A stretch of 64,000 bases of DNA from Prevotella sp. (GTDB lineage Bacteria; Bacteroidota; Bacteroidia; Bacteroidales; Bacteroidaceae): assembly GCA_022511065.1 (NCBI GenBank), contig JAFLSG010000002.1, positions 1-64,000 on the forward strand, read 5' to 3'. Shown here piece after piece: positions 57,119-64,000 of this stretch (its first letter is position 1; the number at the start of each line of letters is the position of its first letter). Made by a program: the position numbers and the translations under genes. A model generated the notes under the pieces. The model worked only from the letters and a program-made list of their open reading frames with translations, was not told the DNA's origin and searched no databases.

Positions 57119-57502
57119 TTATAACGTAAAGTGAGGGGGAGTTTTATAATGATAATAAAACCACGGATTATTTAAAATCTCTAATTGTTTATCATTTATC
57201 AAATTTCTCTGTCTAACAACTGCAAGTGGATTTGATGTGTCAAAATAGGAAATACCATCTATTTGCATCATACCACCACTTACGATGAATGATAATATAA
57301 CATTCATTTTGGGTATTATATTAATAGAATGATTGTTTATATAATCAGAAACCACCCATATTCTTGATGGATTTTGAGTATCATTTTTTCTATTAGTTGT
57401 ATCATTTTTCTTAAAACCATCAAAGACATATGCCACTGACTCACCTGAGCAAAACTCTTTAATTCTATCCTCGACTTCTTGGGTAATATACAATACGTCC
57501 AT
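57119..57502 (-). CDS. hypothetical protein (127 aa)
   Basis: ORF co-directional with the 202-aa gene in an AT-rich stretch. Confidence 0.6.
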   Translation of the reverse strand: MDVLYITQEVEDRIKEFCSGESVAYVFDGFKKNDTTNRKNDTQNPSRIWVVSDYINNHSINIIPKMNVILSFIVSGGMMQIDGISYFDTSNPLAVVRQRNLINDKQLEILNNPWFYYHYKTPPHFTL

Positions 57503-57585
57503 AATCTGATCGTTTTAAATTTGCGTACAAAGATACATCTTTTTTTTAATAAAAATGACTATTTATATAAAAAATGTGTTTGCAT

Positions 57586-57807
57586 ATGAATAAAATAGAT
57601 ATGATTGTAAATGAGTCAATCAAAAAGGTGTTAAATGAGGCAGACATACTTCCAAACAATGGTATGGTTAGGAATCGATTTGTAAATCAGTGGAGAATGA
57701 TATACAACCTGTTAGCCAATATTAAAGGATCAATGGATGCCACTAACCGAGACAATGGAGGGCGTATCACAAAGCAACACGTGGATAATATATCAATATG
57801 TCATTAA
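57586..57807 (+). CDS. small hypothetical protein with N-terminal IVNESIKKVLNEA motif
   Basis: MNKIDMIVNESIKKVLNEADILPNN...; carries the short amphipathic motif recurrent in Bacteroidetes and their phages. Confidence 0.55.
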   Translation: MNKIDMIVNESIKKVLNEADILPNNGMVRNRFVNQWRMIYNLLANIKGSMDATNRDNGGRITKQHVDNISICH

Positions 57808-57842
57808 ATAATATTTTAGGAAAATAATGCATAAATAATAAA

Positions 57843-57919
57843 GTTATACGATTAACGAATCTGGCCTCCACAGGATTGTGAGAAAATCCGTGGAAAGTAT
57901 CTTAATAAGATTAGCATAA
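57843..57919 (+). pseudogene. Frameshifted fossil of a VIRLTEsdLHRIVkeSVkrIL-type motif peptide
   Basis: Frame a: GTT ATA CGA TTA ACG = VIRLT; frame b from 57857: GAA TCT GGC CTC CAC AGG ATT GTG AGA AAA TCC GTG GAA AGT ATC TTA = ESGLHRIVRKSVESIL; one base missing joins them. No in-frame start. Confidence 0.6.
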
Positions 57920-57956
57920 AAAAATGAGCAACCAAATCAATGGTCGCTCATTTTTT
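57918..57956 (+). terminator. Rho-independent terminator
   Basis: aaaatgagcaacc aaatcaat ggtcgctcatttttt. Confidence 0.85.
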
Positions 57957-58029
57957 GCATAAATATTCATTTTGGTTGTTTGCTGCCAACAGGTATATAA
58001 TTCCCTAAGTTTATCGTAAAATGTTTATA

Positions 58030-59793
58030 TTAGTTTCCCCAATATCTCACACTGGACACTCTGCCATTCGTTACCCATACCGAATAAAGGAGAGCACTGT
58101 CAGAATAAGTTCTGCCAAAGTTTTTCCATCCCCATCCTCTGATACGATACAGTTTCGAATAGCCACTTTCTATCAATTCTGTTCTAAAGACAGCCAACAG
58201 CAATTCTTCTGGCATTCCTATGATGGGCTTACCTTCAAGGGCGGCATCCACATATTTCTTGCCATACTTATTACAAACCGCATTATACTCTGCTGTCAAT
58301 TCGGCTTCTTGGCGCTTCTTTTGCGCAGCAAGTTCCATTTCGCTTTTCCCGTTTTGATATTGAACTCTTGTTCCATCGGCTTTAATAAGTGTACCATAAT
58401 GTATCTTTAGTTCACGGGATTGAAGATCCCTCATTGGGAAACCATTGATAGAACCGATGATACTACCGTCTTCCCCAAGGAGATCACCTGCAAATTTATC
58501 ACCGTTTGGCCATGTCAATACTTTTGTAAGATTTCTATTTATTGTTTTAACGGTTAATATTCCGCCACTTCTGTGAATTGTGCCCGACGCAATGTAGTAA
58601 CTGCCATTCTTGTTCGTATTTATAAGATGAAGATTGTCACCGTTTGCATATTTTAGGTAAAGGCTGTCCTTGTCATAGGTTGCTTCAACGATAGTGTCAC
58701 TTTCAAGAGCACTATAAGGTACGCCATCAACGATTTGCTTATAGGAATAAAGCTCCCCATCACCACTAACAGTATATAATCTATCCCCAACTAAATAACC
58801 TCTTATTGAAAAAATATCATTTGGCAGCACCCTGCTTTTCAGGCCTGGGTCAAACCTTACATACTCTACTGGCTCTTTTTGATTAGGAAAATATAATAAG
58901 TCACCCGTTACTAAATCCAAAGATATATTTCTAAGTTTCTCATTCCTATACTCGAGGCGTGAATTTGATCTTCTTACAAGAGTAGCTCCATTGAACAATT
59001 CTGCCTTTGCCACCCCATCCTCTTTTTTTAGCACAAGCCCATTGTCCAATGTTATACGCCAATCGCCTATAGATTTACCATCTGATATATAACCACTTTG
59101 ACTGCACATGAAAGTAGCAAAGTCTCCGTTATCATATCGCAATGTCGCTACACCTTCTAAATAGTAATCACATTTATAGCCATTGAATTTTTTCGTATTA
59201 AGTAGAGTATATCCCTCTGCCTCTGGAGTTTTCAGCTTAATCTCTTCCTCTTCTTGGGGAATTGGGGTGTCTTTGATAATTTTTATTGGATCATATAATG
59301 TTGCGCTCTTACTTGCAGCCTGTGCATTCGTTGCAGAAGAGGACGATGCTTGAATTGCTCCCGGATTCTCTACGAAAAATTGTATATTTGTGAAGCAACA
59401 CTCCGAGCTGCCGGGTAATTTGAGATATGCTGGTTTGGGAAGGGTATATACGCGCCAACCGTCTTCTGCTTCCTCCATATCAACAAACTCCGTCTTTTTA
59501 GTACCTATGCTACCTCCCCAAGTCTTTACGCTGAGCTTCTTTGCGCTAATGTCACAGGCACCTTCACTATAGCTACCTCTCATATCAAATACGAGTGTAA
59601 TCTGGGTGAACAATCCCGATGTCTTTCCGCCGTTATTCTTCAACTTGATTTTGGTTATTGCCGCATCCGTTGGGAATCCCTGCTTATTTTCCACCCAACC
59701 TTGTGCCAAAGCAGGCATCACACACCATTGCAGTAGAACTGCAATCATCAAAACACCGAAATGTCTTGGAAAACTGAATAAATGTTTCATCAT
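58030..59793 (-). CDS. secreted protein with MORN-like repeats (587 aa)
   Basis: Signal peptide ending ALAQG; repeated YEGVATLRYDNGDF / LTWPNGDKFAGD / GTLIKADGTRVQYQNGK segments. Confidence 0.7.
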   Translation of the reverse strand: MMKHLFSFPRHFGVLMIAVLLQWCVMPALAQGWVENKQGFPTDAAITKIKLKNNGGKTSGLFTQITLVFDMRGSYSEGACDISAKKLSVKTWGGSIGTKKTEFVDMEEAEDGWRVYTLPKPAYLKLPGSSECCFTNIQFFVENPGAIQASSSSATNAQAASKSATLYDPIKIIKDTPIPQEEEEIKLKTPEAEGYTLLNTKKFNGYKCDYYLEGVATLRYDNGDFATFMCSQSGYISDGKSIGDWRITLDNGLVLKKEDGVAKAELFNGATLVRRSNSRLEYRNEKLRNISLDLVTGDLLYFPNQKEPVEYVRFDPGLKSRVLPNDIFSIRGYLVGDRLYTVSGDGELYSYKQIVDGVPYSALESDTIVEATYDKDSLYLKYANGDNLHLINTNKNGSYYIASGTIHRSGGILTVKTINRNLTKVLTWPNGDKFAGDLLGEDGSIIGSINGFPMRDLQSRELKIHYGTLIKADGTRVQYQNGKSEMELAAQKKRQEAELTAEYNAVCNKYGKKYVDAALEGKPIIGMPEELLLAVFRTELIESGYSKLYRIRGWGWKNFGRTYSDSALLYSVWVTNGRVSSVRYWGN

Positions 59794-59846
59794 TGTTTTT
59801 ATATTAAGAGTTAATAATGTAATATTTCCTTCTATTTGTTATTTCT

Positions 59847-60956
59847 TTATTCATGCTTCTTGATAAACTCAATATTGTATTTCTCTATATCAGACATATT
59901 CTTATATACCGCAGCAGCATCGCTGTTTGCGGGGGTGTACCATGAATATTTAGAGAAATAGTCTGTCAGGTCGTTTCTCTTAAACTTATATCCATATTTT
60001 GCATAAATCATGTTTCGCATGATTTCCAAATCTTTTTTCGATACACCCTCCAAGTCTGCCTCTGTGAGTTTTTTGTCAGAAAGAGAGTTGTTGTAGCTTT
60101 GCTCCTCTTCCCCGGAGCTTGTCCATTCTTTGAATCCATTATATTCATTTCCAGAAAAGGAGCCATATCTGGAAAGCATCGCAGCCTGTGACATGTTCTT
60201 GAAATGGAACTGAACAACCCAGGTCAAATTGCGTTGAGAAGCATAATAATACAGTTCGTCTTTCCAAATGGTGAACACGTGGGTTTCGTCTGGTGCTAAA
60301 TCAACACCCTTTTGAACCGAAGTTCCCTTGCGCTCCCCTGTGTCTGTTACGCCAAAAATGAACTCTACGGAATACTCATCGCCTTTGACCATGCTTCTTC
60401 CGTTGTTTGTGACAGGTTGGTCAATCTGTACCGTAGAGTAATTGCGCCAACTATACATTCCGTCATGCGAGTGCAAATTGCCATTAGCAGACTCCGGGCA
60501 ACATCTTCCAAGATACGTGATGTACTCGCTGTCATCGCGGAATAATTGTCCTTTTGTGATATCCGATAATTGGTTTACTGGTGTTCCAGTCTTTGCTGCC
60601 AGTTCATAAGAAGCAGAGTCAAGCTGCAGCACGTTATAGGAGTCGGTAATTGTTGCCGCTCCTTCCTCTGACAGTTTCACGACAAGTTTTCTTTTGGCAT
60701 CTAAGTTTGCCACATATATGCCGTCGTTATCAGCTTCGACCTTAATATCTACCTCGGCAACTTCTTTAATCGGCAGTAAGTTTGTGTAAGTCCGGGCATC
60801 GGGGTACAACTCATACATTGTCACCTTGTCGTTGTTGGCGAGAGCCTGTAAGAACTCTTGGGCAGCATCAGCAACTTTACTTTTGTTTGCATCACACGAA
60901 ACCAATGCCATGCAAATGCACAGACAATAAATTCTGCTAATTGTTTTCATAATCAA
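59847..60956 (-). CDS. YARHG-domain lipoprotein
   Basis: CLCICMALVSCDANKSK lipobox; C-terminal KLTEADLEGVSKKDLEIMRNMIYAKYGYKFKRNDLTDYFSKYSWYTP. Confidence 0.85.
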   Translation of the reverse strand: MIMKTISRIYCLCICMALVSCDANKSKVADAAQEFLQALANNDKVTMYELYPDARTYTNLLPIKEVAEVDIKVEADNDGIYVANLDAKRKLVVKLSEEGAATITDSYNVLQLDSASYELAAKTGTPVNQLSDITKGQLFRDDSEYITYLGRCCPESANGNLHSHDGMYSWRNYSTVQIDQPVTNNGRSMVKGDEYSVEFIFGVTDTGERKGTSVQKGVDLAPDETHVFTIWKDELYYYASQRNLTWVVQFHFKNMSQAAMLSRYGSFSGNEYNGFKEWTSSGEEEQSYNNSLSDKKLTEADLEGVSKKDLEIMRNMIYAKYGYKFKRNDLTDYFSKYSWYTPANSDAAAVYKNMSDIEKYNIEFIKKHE

Positions 60957-61020
60957 ATCATGTTACATTAATAAGTTGGTTTTTAATTGTTCCTTCATTC
61001 TATTTTGTAAGGGACAAAGA

Positions 61021-61260
61021 GTGTGAGCCTTCTTGACATTCTCAGTCTGAAGGTCCTGGAATACCCGTACAAGTAAGAATGAAATCAGCTCACACCTGCA
61101 GGTATATATGTGAGCCGACTCCATTACGGAATGGGCTGTATATATGCTACTGCAGGAGGAACGGCTTTCAAACTTTTCACCCTTGTACTTTGAATTTTCC
61201 AGGTTCTCAGACGGGTCAAAGCTGAACAGCTTTCCTCGATGTCGTGGTTTTTTATGAAAC
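61021..61260 (-). ncRNA. Long structured RNA / 5' leader with mutually exclusive stems
   Basis: Stems gtctga/tcagac (61045-50/61207-12), cctggaa/ttccagg (61055-61/61197-203), gtacaag/cttgtac (61067-73/61182-88), cctgcag/ctgcagg (61095-101/61150-56), ccatt/aatgg; 5' hairpin cgtggttt/aaaccacg (61243-50/61257-64); upstream minus-strand TATCTTTG (61275-61268). Confidence 0.55.
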
Positions 61261-61390
61261 CACGGCACAAAGATAAACCATTTTTCTAAAATCCGTTCCA
61301 TTGTGAGCTGATTTTTTCTTTCAGGCGCAAAAATAATTCCTTTTTATAGAATCGGCTTGTTCCATTTTAGTCCATTTTGAAAATAATTTG

Positions 61391-61398
61391 TATCTTTG
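61391..61398 (+). promoter_or_regulatory. -7 box TATCTTTG 8 nt before the kinase ATG
   Basis: tatctttg at 61391-98; ATG at 61407. Confidence 0.6.
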
Positions 61399-61406
61399 CC
61401 GTCAAG

Positions 61407-62708
61407 ATGACAGCCAACTACGACAGTTCTGCCTCCGGCTATGTGACGGAGGACTTCGAGGGAATCACCCGGACATTTACCGATATGGAGATACTACACA
61501 CATCGGAGGTGAACATCGTGGCGAAAGGAAAGCGCTACGGTCGTTGGTGGCTGCTGAAAGGTCTTCGGCAAGAGGTGGCGGGCGATGCCGGTTACAAGCA
61601 ACGGCTACGCAAGGAACTGGAAATCCTGATGCAGCTACAGCATCCGAACATCGTGAGTGCGGTGGGCATGGAGCCTGTCGATGGCTTGGGGGAGTGCATC
61701 GTGATGGAGTTCGTGGATGGCACGACGCTGAAGGAATGGCTGCGCGGCACTACGACGCGACGGCAGAGGAGAAAGGTGGCGTGGGAACTGACGGAGGCTG
61801 TGGGCTATGCGCACGCAAAAGGCATCGTGCATCGCGACTTGAAACCAAGCAACATACTGATAACGGTGAATGGCGAGAATGTGAAGCTGCTGGACTTTGG
61901 ACTGGCAGATGCAGACAGCTATGCCATTCTGAAACAGCCTGCCGGCACACTCCGCTATATCTCGCCCGAACAAGCGCAGACGGCGGTTGCGGATGTACGT
62001 AACGATATCTATAGTCTTGGTGTCGTACTGGGTGAGATGAGGTTAGGCTATGGGCGCATCGTGAAGAAATGCCTGTTGCCATTGGAAAAGCGGTATCGCA
62101 ACGTGGCGGAACTGCAAGGGGCGATGCGGGCGCAAGACAGATGGCGGGTTCGGATGGCTGTTGCTGCCGTCGCACTATGTGTGATTCTGTTGGCGGGGCT
62201 TGTCGGCATACAAACCATGCGACTGCGTGACTTTGCATCGCAAGCGACGGAAAACCGTACAGAGCAGGAGCGGCTGAATGCTACCGTCACCTTATTGACC
62301 GACAGCCTCGACCGCATGTCTGCACTCCATCATCAACTGGCGAATGACCAGGAACAGCTGAAAGATGAACAAGAGCAGCAATTATTGAAAAGGCTGCGGG
62401 TGGAAGAGGCCGTCAGCAAGGGCAAGGCGGAAATAGACCGAGTCATCAAAGACTTGGGATTGAAGCAACACTTTGACACACTTTCAAACTTTGTATATCT
62501 GGATGATGAATTGCTGACGGATTTGACGGATGCGTATGAGATTAGTAAGGCATTTGTTGAGCGGATTGAACCGGATTATACAGAGCGTGAGCTTTCGGAA
62601 ATCAGCAACCGGCTCACCGATTATTATAGTAAGTGTGCGAAATACTATCTCAATCGTTACAACCAAATGAAAGCAGAGTATGACAGAAAAATTATGCAGA
62701 GAGATTGA
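61407..62708 (+). CDS. membrane-anchored Ser/Thr protein kinase
   Basis: GYAHAKGIVHRDLKPSNILI, VKLLDFGLAD, RYISPEQAQ, DIYSLGVVLGEM; TM segment MAVAAVALCVILLAGLVGI; coiled-coil extracytoplasmic region. Confidence 0.93.
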   Translation: MTANYDSSASGYVTEDFEGITRTFTDMEILHTSEVNIVAKGKRYGRWWLLKGLRQEVAGDAGYKQRLRKELEILMQLQHPNIVSAVGMEPVDGLGECIVMEFVDGTTLKEWLRGTTTRRQRRKVAWELTEAVGYAHAKGIVHRDLKPSNILITVNGENVKLLDFGLADADSYAILKQPAGTLRYISPEQAQTAVADVRNDIYSLGVVLGEMRLGYGRIVKKCLLPLEKRYRNVAELQGAMRAQDRWRVRMAVAAVALCVILLAGLVGIQTMRLRDFASQATENRTEQERLNATVTLLTDSLDRMSALHHQLANDQEQLKDEQEQQLLKRLRVEEAVSKGKAEIDRVIKDLGLKQHFDTLSNFVYLDDELLTDLTDAYEISKAFVERIEPDYTERELSEISNRLTDYYSKCAKYYLNRYNQMKAEYDRKIMQRD

Positions 62709-63237
62709 GGAGGCCCTGTGCCGGAAGATAAAAACACCCAAGGATTTCGAGTATCTGCGTGAGCGAATCTTCGCCCGCCGTCACTTGTTGGTGAGTGCCA
62801 CCACGCTGAAACGGGTGTGGGGCTATCTTGACGATGGTGTGCAGCCGCGCATGGCCACGCTTGACATTCTGGCGCAGTTTCTCGGTTATCGGGACTATGA
62901 GGAGTATAGCCGTAGCGGGCAGACATCGGAAGAGGAATTGCCGAGCAACCCAATGATGGGCAGGAGGTTGAGCGTTGGAGAGGAACTGAGCCGTGGCGAC
63001 CGCCTGCGCCTGACTTGGCTGCCTGACAGGGTGTGCGATGTGGAATATTTAGGCGATTTGAATTTCCGCGTGATTGCCTCTGAAAACACCCGTCTGCGCA
63101 AAGATAACACATTCCAATGCAGCCTTATCGTGGAGGGAGAGCCTTTGTTTCTCGACAATCTGCGACAAGATGACCGCCCGCCCGTTGCCTATGTCTGTGG
63201 AAAGCGCACGGGAGTGGCGTTTGAAAATCTAATATAG
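62680..63237 (+). CDS. hypothetical regulator-like protein, overlaps the kinase gene by 29 nt
   Basis: MTEKLCREIEEALCRKIKTPKDFEYLRERIFARRHLLVSATTLKRVWGYLDDGVQPRMATLDILAQFLGY: HTH-like N-terminus. Confidence 0.75.
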   Translation: MTEKLCREIEEALCRKIKTPKDFEYLRERIFARRHLLVSATTLKRVWGYLDDGVQPRMATLDILAQFLGYRDYEEYSRSGQTSEEELPSNPMMGRRLSVGEELSRGDRLRLTWLPDRVCDVEYLGDLNFRVIASENTRLRKDNTFQCSLIVEGEPLFLDNLRQDDRPPVAYVCGKRTGVAFENLI

Positions 63238-63264
63238 GTGAGTGGGTTGCCTCTCTAATGTTGC

Positions 63265-63319
63265 TTATTCCTCTCGGTTTTATCAAAAAGTGCCTAATTA
63301 TTCCTCTCGGTTTTATCAA
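63265..63319. repeat. Two 22-bp direct repeats ttattcctctcggttttatcaa, 33-bp period
   Basis: 63265-63286 and 63298-63319 identical. Confidence 0.92.
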
Positions 63320-63335
63320 GTTTTACTAAAATTTC

Positions 63336-63366
63336 TTGCTATTTTCAAAACAAATCCTTAATTTTG
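63336..63366 (+). promoter_or_regulatory. Promoter TTGC-N19-TAATTTTG
   Basis: ttgc 63336-39; taattttg 63359-66; 19-nt spacer. Confidence 0.65.
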
Positions 63367-63399
63367 CAGCCATATTCTTACATAAAGAATGAATGGCTT

Positions 63400-64000
63400 A
63401 TGTATATAGAAAGAGCGATTGACACGCTGCTTTTGGAATGGAAAAACAGCAGTAGCCTGAAGCCGCTATTGCTCCGTGGCGCACGCCAGGTCGGGAAGTC
63501 ACGGGCTGTGCAGCATTTGGGTGAGGCTTTCGACTATTTTATTGAAGTCAATTTTGAGAAACGGCCGGAGGTGAAAGATATGTTTGAGAAAGTTCATGAT
63601 GTCCATGAACTTGCCAACAATCTGGGCATGCTGTATAATAAGCCTGTAGAGGCAGGTAAGACACTGCTTTTCCTTGATGAAATCCAGAGTTCTCCCGATG
63701 CCATCAAGAGCCTTTGGGCTTTCAAAGAAGACTATCCAGACCTGCATGTTGTCGCAGCAGGTTCATTGTTAGAGTTTACGCTGAAAGAAATACCATCGTT
63801 TGGTGTCGGTAGAATACGTTCTTTGTTTGTCTATCCATTCTCTTTCGATGAGTTTCTTATGGCAGAAGGCAAATCGTCGTGGATCAAAGCCAAGCAGACG
63901 GCAGATGGCGATAACCCACTGCCCGTGGCTCTTCACGACGACTTGGTGCAGCATTACCGCACCTTCCTGATGGTGGGCGGTATGCCCGCAAGCGTTGCCG
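63400..64000 (+). CDS. AAA-family ATPase (DUF4143-type), 3' truncated by window
   Basis: MYIERAIDTLLLEWKNSSSLKPLLLRGARQVGKSRAVQHLGEAFDYFIEVNFE...LLFLDEIQSSPDAIKSLWAFKEDYPDLHVVAAGSLLEF...; open to window end, not in the ORF track. Confidence 0.85.
   Translation, partial: MYIERAIDTLLLEWKNSSSLKPLLLRGARQVGKSRAVQHLGEAFDYFIEVNFEKRPEVKDMFEKVHDVHELANNLGMLYNKPVEAGKTLLFLDEIQSSPDAIKSLWAFKEDYPDLHVVAAGSLLEFTLKEIPSFGVGRIRSLFVYPFSFDEFLMAEGKSSWIKAKQTADGDNPLPVALHDDLVQHYRTFLMVGGMPASVA

Noticed and set aside
57586-57807. Toxin-antitoxin gene
   Set aside because: No partner gene and no recognisable TA fold; only the short motif similarity is supportable.
60963-61301. 112-aa minus-strand ORF
   Set aside because: No family resemblance; the interval is dominated by nested RNA stems and would place the TATCTTTG box inside the ORF.

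Overview
The window is a Bacteroidales-type chromosome segment, most like Prevotella or a relative. It has TAnnTTTG promoters, SusC/SusD pairs, HU-like proteins and VirE/BT4734-type replication proteins. Core genes include a YgiQ-family radical SAM protein, PPi-dependent phosphofructokinase, GH25 lysozyme, an S41/tricorn-like protease, prmA, iorAB plus an aminotransferase, an HtrA/Deg protease, rnpB, a thrA / apgM-like / thrC operon and tRNA-Arg(TCT). Accessory blocks are: (i) ~0.55-7.85 kb, with a NotI-family restriction endonuclease plus a D12-class adenine methyltransferase, two unknown genes, a BT4734/DUF3987 primase-helicase-like protein and a DUF5675 protein, bounded by a repeated 36-39 bp motif that also forms a nested palindrome at ~560-730; (ii) ~28.2-33.8 kb, a compact AT-rich operon of mostly unknown genes (lipoprotein, Zn-ribbon protein, two single-TM proteins, an orphan DnaB/RadA-like ATPase, a 387-aa helical protein, an SPFH-like protein) preceded by a highly structured RNA with a near-perfect promoter; (iii) 44.1-55.4 kb, a locus with two SusCD pairs and an IPT/TIG lipoprotein carrying an in-frame 411-bp tandem duplication but no visible CAZyme; (iv) 55.5-61.3 kb, a VirE C-terminal remnant, unknown genes, a frameshifted fossil of a recurrent Bacteroidetes peptide motif and a second long structured RNA upstream of a YARHG lipoprotein; (v) 61.4-64 kb, a Ser/Thr kinase (apparently leaderless) overlapping a regulator-like gene, 22-bp direct repeats and an ATPase running off the window. 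The best candidates for an undescribed system are the 28.2-33.8 kb operon with its leader/ncRNA and the two structured RNAs. All calls are by eye, without database searches.
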